From Urechis unicinctus (taxonomy: Eukaryota > Annelida > Polychaeta > Xenopneusta > Urechidae): DNA of 64,000 bases. Below are positions 21,421-34,350 of the stretch, one piece after another (position 1 is the stretch's first letter; each line of letters opens with the position of its first letter). A model generated the notes under the pieces. The model had not been told where the DNA came from and did not search any database. It saw nothing but the letters and a program-made list of their open reading frames with translations. The position numbers and the translations under genes are program-made. The stretch covers positions 12,301,751 through 12,365,750 of the forward strand of contig CM067346.1 in NCBI GenBank assembly GCA_034190875.2, given 5' to 3'.

Positions 21421-24400
21421 TCCCTCTAGTGTTTACATGCATGTTGCAAAATGCATTGTTATGCAATTGCTTTTTAGCCCAAAAATTACAGGCAGTGAGT
21501 TAGCGTACAATGAGCCAGTGTATATTACATATTTTCGTAGGACCTGTGTTGGCTATACCTTATTTTACACATGTCAGGCTAAGCAAATGATAGAAAGTAA
21601 AATAGTAATTGTGAATAATGCCAGTGATAAATATTGAGAAATGTCCAACTTATTGAGCAGGTTTTAATTGAATGTTCAATGAGAATGTTTGGCTACATCA
21701 ATAAACCAATAATATATGTGAACACAATTTGTACACGTAGAGCAACTGTAAAAACATAGTATATGCTTTTACTGCTAGAGGTCGCCGGTCGAGAAGCCAT
21801 AACCTTCACGTTATCCAAGAAAAAACTGATATTTTTAAATATGCAAAGGCGTTATTCCAGCCAAAAGAAAGCGTTGTCTGTACGAAAGGAATAGTAGCCG
21901 ACCAGAGACGCTTTGTTGATAAATAATGTTGTATCAAACGTGCTTTCACGTCAATTTACATACAGACGGGTTTGCTGGTCAAACAGCAGGGATAAGCGCG
22001 AAAATTACGTACCTATCACTGACATCCTGTCTTGTGTTACAAAATGACGATGACAGGGATTATGGAATATATTTAATGTACCTAACAGAATCAAAATGAC
22101 CTTAATTATCCACTTTCTAACTTTCGTTGTTATACAGTCATGCTTTGATGCATGCTTGATATTATCTGCTCGGGGATGATGAACTTTAAGCATTCTCTTA
22201 GCAGTCAATTCCTTCAAGTAAGTTGAGAGAAGGCTATGTTTGAAACGAAAAGCTGGTTGCTTTATTGGGCTTCTCTAATTTTCCATGACCATTGTCGTTT
22301 TATAATGTTAGGTTACATATATGTAAGAGATTGTTCTTACCACGGATCCGTTGTCCGTTTGTTGTTCCTAAATACAATTGTGATCATTCTTGTGGTTGCC
22401 GTAAAGCCCGTTCGAGTTTTAACATGAGGCTACCGAATATTGTGACTATGGATCAGTTGTAGAAATTATTGTCAATTGCACATCAGAACAAATAATTGAC
22501 GAGCGTTTTAGTATAACAGACTATTGATCACCAATGCACTATTTGATACATGAGCATCTATTTGTATACTACATTTAAAGCACAAATACAATATCGACGT
22601 TGCTGTTATATTGAGTAATGCTAGTGTGGTTAAAAATCAAGTATCGTTAGCGGAAAATAAAGCTTTCAATCAGTCTTGCCCCACAATGCAAACGTTTTGG
22701 TAGATTAATGGAGGATGTATATGGTTGATGCGATGCCTATATCCCAAGTCCCCAGATCGAAAGTATATCAAATCTCTAGTTATAAAACACGAGGGGATAA
22801 AGTTAACCAATCGCGGTGATCCCAGCTTGAATACCATGCTGTCCCTTCTTTTATCTGCATTATATCAAACAAGTCATTGATGATAAAGAGACCGGACAAC
22901 ATTGGTATGACGGTTGTATGGTCTTGAGTTAAATGCCTGATTACCTTGAAAATGAAATTTATTCCGCTTTCAAAAACATTTATAGAACTTCAGACCAGTT
23001 CCTTTTTGTTTCATCTTACTTAAGATTCCAATTCAACTTACATAAATAGCCAATCGGCAGCGACAGCATAACCATTGGCGCATTTGGTCATGTGTTATGA
23101 GGAGCGGCAAAGACAGTCGGAATAATCGACAGAAACCACCCTGGATCCGACTACAGGATCTTTGGAAGTACATGTCTACATATAGCTCGAGAATCATTGT
23201 GAATACGTTATGTAACATACCGATATAATGTAGCCAATGTGAGCTGTGAGTGGAAAAAACATAGTTCTACATGCATCGATATCTACCACTCTGCAGTCCA
23301 TTCCAAGAAGTTCCAGATAAATTCAGTTTTACGCAGCCATTTCGAATCGGAAAAAAACTAACCTTGTAGTTGTAAATGTCGAAGATATGGATTGATTTAA
23401 TAGAAAAAGTACACTTTAACAGTAAAACGAGTCTCCTAAGCTTTTTAAAAAACCATAATAACTGCAACAAAATACCGGACCATCGCGAATTTACTTGCAT
23501 CTTCTCCTAAGTCTAAACTCGCGACATACGGCCTCGGCGGCAACGAAACAAAAAAAAAACCATATTTCTTCAAACGAAGGCTTGGGTATGTTAGCAAATA
23601 TGATTAGTCAACCAACGTCATCCTTCTCTAGCTAAGCCAGCCGAAATGTCCTCATTATTATAATAGTGAGTCTGATATATTGTGGAAACTAATTCCTGCT
23701 TCACGACACGCCACTGACACAGCACATCAAAGAAGAGAGAGAGGTCGATGGGCATCATAGTATTTGGTTCACCGAGCACAATATATTATCTTATTTTTTT
23801 ACCAAAGCCGCAAATTATTTGCAATACCAATAAATTAAACTCTAGACAAACTTATTTATCATCGCCTCAAAAGGCCATCCGTAAATATTGAGGTCATTGT
23901 GTGATTTTACACAAACTTCATTGATAGGACTCTAACCGCGTGCTGACCTGCAAATGCCATGTGCTCTAATACTGCAGGTCTGGATGTCGTGGTACAATTC
24001 TAACAAGCCCCAGGTAACTTCGTTATTGTAACCATGTCAGGCAGGATGCTCGTTTACAGCTGATCATAGATATAAAATACGGCAGCGGCCAACTCATTGG
24101 CATTAATGACAACCCGTGTTATTACATATAATTGGTCGTCAATATGATATATAGGGGGGCTATGTAATCCTGCACAAGCATATTGAGGTGATTATGAGTA
24201 GCTAACATATCCTAGCTAAGGCTGCTTGATTGAATGCGGTGGCATAGTGAAGCGACTTATTCTGCTCCAGGTGTAATTGCTAACATCTGTCAATAAAATA
24301 AATAGAGATAGGGAAATAAAGTGGCACTACAATAACAATTCTAGGACGCGATACGGTCAGCCTCTCATATGATCAATAATACCGATATACAAGTAGGTTT

Positions 24401-24644
24401 TCGTTTTTAAAAACATTTTGGGACTATTGTATGTTCTATATGGCGGGTGTAAGTTAGATACAGCAGTCAAGGACACGTTGTTATTGGTTTAAATGCATAT
24501 GGTCCATTGCTGTAGCGTACAACTAGGAAACCCTCATCGGTGTGGTACAGTTGCTCTTTCAGAATTGATGACAGGTTCAGAGAAGCTCTTTCCGAATACC
24601 ACATTATGGTCAATCAAATAATCAATTTTGCACGACACAAAAGC
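21421..24644. other. Single-copy intergenic DNA, nothing recognised
   Basis: About 3.2 kb with only short frames (60-77 codons), such as 21437-21637, 22005-22217 and 23267-23500. No repeats, RNA genes or known motifs seen. Confidence 0.55.
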
Positions 24645-24812
24645 AATATCAGAAACGGAGAAAGATGGCACATGGGCTATCTTCTGCCTAACCCATATCC
24701 TAAGTATTTATCAAACGACACAAAATTCATCCTACTCCGACGTAATGGTGGCAGAATAGCATTATCCCCATCCATGAGTAAGCGAAGACACATAGTTACA
24801 TATCGACGTTAA
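24540..24812 (+). other. Unrecognised 90-codon open frame at the start of block C
   Basis: The frame crosses the left edge of block C (about 24645). The predicted product is Arg-rich, with a basic tail of about nine residues, and has no motif I can name. The corresponding stretch of copy 2 (52680-52830) aligns at DNA level but its open frame there is on the other strand (52711-52977 minus). That argues against coding in either. Confidence 0.12.
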
Positions 24813-27480
24813 CGGCCAATATGTACCCGTGCGCGTGCGCGTGTATTCTAGAGCTAAATGCTTGAAAAGGTATCGTTAAAATAGCATGAAAGCTCCGGAT
24901 CTGAAGTGCTCTTATCGAAGAACACTCCTCGGGTAGCGTTGAAAGTAAAGCTCTACACTATTAAATGGCTTATTGAATCAGCTGGGCACTGTATTGTGGT
25001 TATCTAACATATACAGCGCAATTGACTACGGCATTGTGAATAAGATTACTCTTTACGTAACCTTGATAGGCAATAGAGTGTATTATTGATCATATAGGGA
25101 TCGTCGCGAATTTGTGTTTTCGCAAGTGAGAAAAGTGAACACGTCCATTAATGCTAAATAATAATGAGATAATATGACAATGTTTGGGGGTATTATAATA
25201 CGAACCTAAAGCTACAAAGTTTTCGTAATGAAGAGCAGCGAATTGTGCTTGAACTCAGATAGACATTGTTTTCATATCTAGTCATGTCGTAGCTCTGTAC
25301 TTATACATAAACGTGTGGCAACTGGTAGCTACGTTGTATTTGTTTTGCGTATTTTTCCATGTGGTGCTATCATTTGAAACATAGACGATATGTGGAGTAA
25401 TATTTTACCAGCGAAAACACTGCTCATTGAAATCAAACCATGCTACGAACATGCTGCATTTGATAATTCATCTTTAGCTTTTTGGCCATGCATGCTGCGC
25501 CTCCTCCCGCTCTAAGCTGGATTCTATATTTTTTGTGGTGAGTTCATTCTGGGGAGTTGGCGGTCAAATGGCCAGTTTTATAATAAGAAGAACACTAGGA
25601 TATTGTTTCCTTGCCAGCTTTATTCTGACATGCTTTGCTGTATAACATTTGTATCAACCAAGAACACATCATTCTGGTGACAAGCATCTAATTAAGCACT
25701 TCTTAAAACTCCCTCATTTTGTCTGAGATACTGGGCGAGTATGAAGCAATATGAACTTCTTACTGAACGTCGATAAGACAATGCCAAGACACACAGCACC
25801 TGCCATATGGTACGCTATTCATAGGTCGATAAAATCATTCATTTCTTGTGTTTTCACCAGACATGAATAAAGCCTGCATGATAACACTAACGAGGTAATT
25901 AATGTTTTGATTGAGTTACATCCGTAATATTCAGTTGGTGTCATTACTAAATATGCAAAGATTTAGCAGTAGTCCCATTCGATTATATTCCATCGCAATC
26001 TTACAAAACTGAACGCTGTGCGTTCTTAATATTAACAAGCAATTAGATTTCATCATATACATGGGTATGTCATCAGGATGCGCAAATTAGTCTATCAATA
26101 CAATATTGTCGTGAAATATAATGATCAGCGTAAGTAGCTATTCTATCATCACGATCAGCATCGTTACCATTATATATACCATAGCTTTGCTAAAATCAAC
26201 TACGCAATGCCTAAGCAATGTCTTTGCATAATCAATTTTCCGTCCAGGTAACGTATATCTTGTTTTCCACGTTGTGACCCGGCGTCCGATATAAACTCAA
26301 GCAGTTTCAACTCTGTTGGCCTTCGACATAGAAGGCGCAGAACTCGCTATATGCGATTTATGTGGGGTAGGGTTGCAAATGGTAATCTTTTATTTTGTTC
26401 AGACGTTAAACTATTTAAAAATTTTGCACAATACCCATTTACAAAAATAAAATGGCTTATACAACGATATTTGCATTGCGGTGATGTTGCATGAATGTTA
26501 TTCGCATCGAGGTGTATAGGCAATAATATCTACTTAAGAGGCATTGGTATATAACAGCCTAAATGATACACTGCTCGGATATGATTCCATCATTCTAGTT
26601 TGTCCTGGATCAACATTAACATTAGATAACGCTCCGCATTGCCTGCATTGTCCACAGGTAATGAACTCAAATGGAGTAAAATTTTAGCTTTCGGGTTTCA
26701 ATTTTAAGGCACAGTTGCCGTACTGAAATACTCGAGGTGGTAGAGGTACTGCTAACACATGTATACGTGTTGATCGCTGCCTTAGTGAAATGATATTACA
26801 ATAACAACATTGTTACGAGAACTAAAAAGTAAAAAATCATTATAGCCAGTTAATGACACATCATCTTACGAGTGTTGGTGACATTTTAATCTCTCATAAA
26901 CGGTGTGATGTTATTGCCATGAAAATATCAGCACCTTGTCGCTAGGAAGTTACCTTCGAATAGTTACTTAAATACATTTCGATATGAGGTAGCCGAACAA
27001 GCTAATACTATTTCAATAATTGATGCACAGTCCCAGTGTATAAATGTGTGATGTAGCTGTTCACTTCGTCCGACCTAGATACCTGATTGCCATTGAGCAT
27101 TATCCTGAAATTGCGAATATGCGGCACAGTTGTATCAATAAGAATTGGTTTGGAGGATGGCCTACAATCAGGATTTATCTGTTAATTCTGCCCTCATTTT
27201 TGAATTCCAAAGGCGTAAGAATTATGATACACCAGGCGACAATGCTACATGTAATCTTTCTAAGTAGTGTATTCGATATTGTGAGTCATGGGCCGCCGTG
27301 TTGACAATAAAAATGCCAAACTATGTGAATGACACTCATGGTAATGCATAGCCCTAATCGAACGCTTGCGTCAACGTCATGCATAATGATGGTCATATAT
27401 CCGCTCGCCGCGCTAATATCGGGCGCATCTTGTTATTTGAGAATACCTTACATCGCACAACAATAGTTCACTGTAAAGTA
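24645..27480. repeat. Segmental duplication block C, copy 1
   Basis: Aligns with 52680-55780 throughout. Examples are ctgaagtgctcttatc, the run around 25690-25760 (ctccctcattttgtctgaga) and 27040-27130. Each copy has private indels, the largest being about 215 bp at 54190-54405 present only in copy 2. The plus frame at 27044-27304 (86 codons) has no recognisable family and its partner in copy 2 is no longer open over the same length. Confidence 0.85.
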
Positions 27481-27504
27481 TGCCCTGCTTTTCAGACAAC
27501 ATAA

Positions 27505-27753
27505 ATGATGATTAATCGTAAAACTAGGCTATTCAGACAATCATTCTATGTCAAGGGAAGAACGGTGCATATTGCAACGTCCCACAAAGACCTCGCTGCT
27601 TCACACCATCGCTGCGCCGTTCAAACTAGTATTATGTTTATTGAAAGCATAAAAACTCATATAACAGGAATACCTGATTATACGGTAATTTACAGGCATG
27701 GGCTTGTTACTTACAACAACATATATCAATTAAGTCTATTCGATATGATCTAA
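27505..27753 (+). other. Unrecognised 82-codon open frame in block D
   Basis: The frame lies at the start of block D. The matching sequence in copy 2 (57626-57830) carries indels that shift the frame. The predicted product has no membrane segment and no motif I know. Non-coding is the most likely reading. Confidence 0.12.
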
Positions 27754-28819
27754 GTTTCCACTTGAGCATTTGTTTAGAAATGCCTACTTGTTTTTGTTTT
27801 TCTTTGGGTGGGAATTGACTGATGGAACAGGTTTTGCGATAAACACATTTTGCTAAAAGTGATGTGACTTCGCGGTCGTAGAGGATAAGATGATTACTAA
27901 CTAAACGCCGAATCTATATAAATGTTTTAAGCCACTGGGACCATTGGCATGAGTGATCCTACATTCAGTATTTTCGCTACATTGTGAACCATACATTGTG
28001 AATTATTGTCCTTATTGAAGAGCAAACAATCGTTCACCGTATATTTGTCGACCATTTTGCTGCTACCATTAGAAGTAAAATGTAAAACTATTGCGCTCTG
28101 TTGATTAAGCCTGATCCTATTTTCGACCGAAATAATCATTGCGTTTGGATAAAAATCAATGTAGGATTACAGCTGTCCAGCTTTGCATTCATGTCAACGT
28201 GTTAATGGTGCAAAAGAAAATTCAAAAAGAAAAAGCTTCTTCAATGCTGCAATGTATGGTGGAACTTTTTTTATGCGAGATGTCTCTTAAATGGCCAGTA
28301 GTTACGAGAGTAGTCAAAACAAAATGCATCCAACTTTCAGTCTTTTACATCATTTAGAAGGATAAGAAAAAACCTGAATTTATAATGTCAAACATTCTGG
28401 AAATCTTCGACCGTGTTTTGCTGCAGCGTTAGTGTGGTGATGTCGCATGTTAGTCGGGCAGTAAGAGTCCGGGTGATTGCCACGCTCCATATGCAGCCTG
28501 GTAAAGATTGTGCTTTGATTTATAGGGCATTGTTATAAGAAAGGCCTCTCACCATTACGACTCATCTTGCTGATGATGCAAATATGAAGAATGACCTGAC
28601 TGGGGCATTCAGAGCACGGCGCGACCTGTTTTCTAGCTTTAGGCAATCAACATTTTGGAAGAGAGTAATATGCGGTGACTTTGTTGGTTTTTCGGGTGGT
28701 TAGCGTCCGATTGCTTCCGAGTCATTACCTTGATGCATTGACAGCAAAGCGAGACAGCGGTGGGATCAAAAGGGCGTTCTTTGTACATTAAGCTGGAGCG
28801 ATGAGGTGGTTACGTCGCA

Positions 28820-29037
<218 letters not shown>

Positions 29038-29565
29038 GTCAAGTCCATGTGTGTATGCGTATGTGTGTGCGTTATGTATATTTATATATCTCAACAAGAT
29101 CCAATGGTATTTTATTTAGAAAAGTTACGAATGGGAATCATTGATTGAACATCATGCTGTTTGACTCTCAACTGCAGAAGTTCTAATCGCTTTCTATGCT
29201 ATTACTCATTCCGCCCGTCATTGTCCAAATACAAGTGGAAGAAGCCAGGCTGCACGTGTAATTCGACCCCTCTTCTCCCTAAAGGACTGACGCGTGTAAT
29301 TTTACTGTACTATTTAGTTAACTTACTGCGTAATATAATTCGGCTATAAATATATAAATGGCCTTGGGTCGTCATTGGCTTTTTCAATCTCCACAGAAGC
29401 AACGAGGAATAAATGGCGGCTTGACTGCCAAATTATCGCATGTGCTCTCAATGACGCTATTTAGACGTTTTGCAAAAGCGGTGACCCAATTGATAAATAC
29501 AATAAACTGATATCGTTAAGGTATATGGTACTCTGGTCGATTAAAGTAGGAGCGGATACTCTGTG

Positions 29566-29757
29566 TTATTTACTTAAATAAAATGTAACCAACACATTCA
29601 AAATATTGGTTTCTATCATGCTTGGTTGCAGCAAAGTGAATTTGTGGAATATTGCCCATACCAAGACTGGTGAAACGTTCCAATCATCGCATAGCCTATA
29701 CGGTCCCTTAATATGAAGTGATTTTTGTTTTCTGCAAATGGAATGTCTTCCCGCCAA
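29566..29757 (-). other. Unrecognised 63-codon open frame, matched in copy 2
   Basis: Same frame and start as 60019-60201. The two products differ at about six of 60 positions, with only about two silent changes, which is the ratio expected without constraint. The composition is protein-like but no family is recognised. The match reflects the recent duplication of block D, not selection. Confidence 0.15.
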
Positions 29758-29989
29758 ATATATGTCACTCTGATTTGCAGATAAAATTATCGGGCGGGAA
29801 GCAGAGCAGTGGTTGCAGGTGGCAAATCAGTAAATAGGACATGTAAAAATAATTAACGTGTTTATTAGCCGTGGTTACAGGTAGAACAGTAGCATATAGG
29901 ACATATATTGTATATGTAACAATAATAAACGTCCTCCTGCCTCCTTGAAGCTAAATACATTTATCTTTCTTATCCCGACCTGACAGGTT

Positions 29990-30196
29990 TTGCCTACCGA
30001 TACCTACGGTGAGCGGATTTTACGTTTGTTGGGTCCGAGTATGCTACAGGTCATTTATAACCACGGACTGCTATGGAGGAGATGTGGTCGCTTGCACAAA
30101 AAGAGTCATCAATCATACCCGGATTGTTTTTACTTCAAGTTCAATATGATACTATATAGGACATTTGAAAGCGTTGAATATGTAAATAAGGCATGA
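29990..30196 (+). other. Unrecognised 68-codon open frame, matched in copy 2
   Basis: The frame continues collinearly in copy 2 (within 60382-60633). The two products share the stretch GERILRLLGPSMLQVIYNHG and end identically in EYVNKA. About eight differences all change the amino acid, several conservatively, and I found no silent one. The numbers are small, and this gives no support for purifying selection. No motif recognised. Confidence 0.2.
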
Positions 30197-31957
30197 TACT
30201 CAAAAACAAACATTAACAAACGCTAAACGCGTATTAATTGTGGCTATTCCAGATCTAAATCGTGACAACACGGACTGCTGTTCATGTACGGCTGAGTTAT
30301 TGAATGCTCTAGCAGTATTATATTTGGAACGGGCGTTCATGCAGGCATGTTAAAATTGTCCTATATGCTGTAGACCTGACATATTATGTCCCCGTTCTCA
30401 TGCAGCATACCTGCACCCCTGCCTTTTTAGAGAGAGGTGGCACGGTGACTTGGTTTAGTAAATATTCCGTCATCTGAGCATGCCTAAATAAAGGATGGGT
30501 CAATAAATCAATTAATGTCAACGCAAAGGTGTATTTGGTTAAGTGAACACAGTGGCGAATGACACAGAGTAAGACGCTCTAGCTATGTTTTGAATGTGAA
30601 AGATGACGTTTCCTACATTAAACATGGCAGCATGGCAAGTGCAGAATGCGGATGTAACACTTTTCCTCTTTTATATCTAATTAGCGACATCTCGCAGTAT
30701 ATAGATACCGTGATTTTGCTTTTAACGTACAGTTATTGAAATAAGTTGTTTTTGTCTTCCCTTCGCGTCCCATGATCACCCGTAGGAATACGAGATGACA
30801 TGATCGCTGTAATAAGTAATTAGTAATTTCGATGAAGGCAAAATACTCGACTACTGGTAAGACGGCTTTAATTCCCAAACCTTTCTGTCTTTTGCGACTT
30901 GTGATTTCCAGAATTATGATATTTAGATTCTACCACCTAACCGTATGACTATTTTAGATATCTGGCACAGAACCTCAATGTGTGAACAAGTTTATAACGA
31001 AGTGGAAATGTGTGAATTGTCGTCATTTGTACCGATAAATATATCAAACGTTTTGATAACATACACCCAAATATCAATATAGAATAGCAAAATAACAGAC
31101 CTTCAGATGTAAGTTGGTGCGGTTGGAAAATAGTTGCTAGTGTATGATCTACGCAGCTCATAAATATACCAACGACCAATATAATGTGTCCCAGGCATCG
31201 AGTATGATTTTTGGGCAGTGATTTCTCACGACCAATATTATTAACCATATAGAATGGTTAGGCTCTTTCAATGTACAGAACATAGCAATAGGCACAATCT
31301 ACATAGGTTCATATCACATGTTTCCACAGCAAACTCGCTGGGGATGTGAGCAGCACATTTCCGGATAAGTCTCCACCTGATATTGAAAAACGAGGCAGCA
31401 AAAGTCAGCATTAAACAGATGTTAATTGCCTATTTTCGGCGGCAATGCTTTATTTACGTCTTTGATAGCGTGAATGGGTCATGTCAGTACGATTTATTTG
31501 AAGATGAAGTAAACTCATTGATTCCGATACCGACATTAATTGGATGATGCAGGCCACCATATTTCCCAAAAGTGCTGCTCCATAGTCAACAGGGAAAAAA
31601 TGTCATCGTCACAGCACATTATAGTACCATCTCCATTATATCGGTATTATAATCTGTGACATATAACCACAATTAGCCACTTGTGTATCGGAGAAAAACA
31701 GCAAATTTAATTTGCAACAGCTTTTTTTGAATAATTGAAAATGTCCGAAGCAATATCAATAAGACAACCATTTTAACGTACTCATGGAAATTCACCTCTG
31801 TATTGCTTATCTACATCATCTTTGCTATCAAAGACGGTTGTTCAATAAAAATTGTAATGTAAAATTCAGAATACCTTATTTATCCTATTCAGACTAGTCT
31901 TAATCCAAACCAATTCAATGTTTGCTATGATATTCTGCTTGTATTGCATTATGTCAA

Positions 31958-32281
31958 ATGCACAAAGGTCCATCCTGGAGGATAACTATTAATAAAGAGC
32001 TCTTCCCTTATGTGCAATACTTTTATAAACACAGCGGCTATGATAACGCCGGTTGTACAAAATATCCCATTTTTCGTAAAGTGCAGCTGACAAAGATGTT
32101 ACTTGGTGTGGATTGGCTTTCTATATATGAACTATTGATACACATTTACCGTGCTCGTGTTTTCAGCACTCATGTGTTTGCTCGCCTTATGTTAACTTCT
32201 CCCAAAGTCACGAACAATTTCGGTATAGATGAGATATATCACTTATTGTCAACTGCTTTTAGGCATGCCGGAACAAATTAG
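31958..32281 (+). other. Unrecognised 107-codon open frame, three relatives in the window
   Basis: Relatives occur at 61936-62169 (copy 2) and, more diverged, at 34159-34344 (E'). All three are on the plus strand. Here and in E' the shared word is RITINKEL. In copy 2 the shared run is LLGVDWLSIY. The product has a Tyr-rich centre and no recognised motif. Most differences between the two E copies change amino acids. It could be a remnant of a gene in the ancestral unit. Function is unknown. Confidence 0.25.
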
Positions 32282-32632
32282 TGACAAGCACTTCTTTGTA
32301 TCATAGCTAAATTATTGAATCTTTAAGAGCTGTTAAATATATTAACCGATATGCTATGCTTATCCCGTTTACTTTTGCTCCATTTCATTTGTCGAACAGA
32401 ACTGATAACCAGCTTGACCTTTAAAATTACGCTTCTGTTCGCGCAATACTAAACAACGCACACCTTGATTAATTATCTCACCCATTTACCTAATAGGCAT
32501 TCGTATTTAAGAGCATCATATACATTTTATGCCAAAATATATAGTGGAACAGGAAATGTTAACCTCCATGTGTACCTTAAATATAAAATTCAAGTAGCCA
32601 GTAGTTCAAAAGGAGAGAACATCTGATTTCCT

Positions 32633-32651
32633 GGGGGGGGGGGGGGGGGGG
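32633..32651 (+). repeat. 19-G homopolymer
   Basis: A run of 19 G after gatttcct and before tcttcc. The same place in copy 2 (63672-63690) also ends in exactly 19 G. Such a tract can form a G-quadruplex. Read length in homopolymers is often inaccurate, so the exact count is uncertain. Confidence 0.95.
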
Positions 32652-33041
32652 TCTTCCTGCTTTACCTACTTGCATCTTATCTATTTTTAGCAACAAACTG
32701 GACTATTAGTTGACATTTTCTATATCGTTTGGAATGATAAAATGCATTGGTTTTTATGAATGTGGTTGATATTGTTATTCATTTATTATGTTAGGCTGGC
32801 AATGAGTACAGTCGATGTAGTAATTTTAATATATCGTATGATACCTATTTATGAAAGTCCACAGGGTTGATTTTAGCTGGGTTACGTATAAGACTGGTCT
32901 AAAATATGCCACCAGCTTAATCAAGCCCATGGTGTTGCTCAGTACCCTAATCATTTACTAACGAGGACGGTATCTAGTTCGCTACAGCAGCACGATGTGG
33001 TTCACTGTTATGCTTCCACAACAAAAAGTGATCGGATACAT

Positions 33042-33075
33042 ATAAGCGTAATTGATATATAAGCTTAATCGATAT
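33042..33075. repeat. 17-bp tandem repeat, 2 copies
   Basis: The units ataagcgtaattgatat and ataagcttaatcgatat differ at two positions. Confidence 0.75.
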
Positions 33076-33109
33076 ATATCTCTCAATTTGTCATATATTC
33101 CGATAATAT

Positions 33110-34350
<1,241 letters not shown>

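Larger units (their letters stand above)
30690..32796. repeat. Segmental duplication block E, copy 1
   Basis: Aligns with 60664-63836 at roughly 92-93% in the parts compared, interrupted in copy 2 by insertions at about 62148-62898, 63190-63404 and 63447-63568. Homology stops at ctattatgtt (about 32796 / 63836). A still older relative, E', lies immediately downstream at 33110-34350. Confidence 0.9.
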
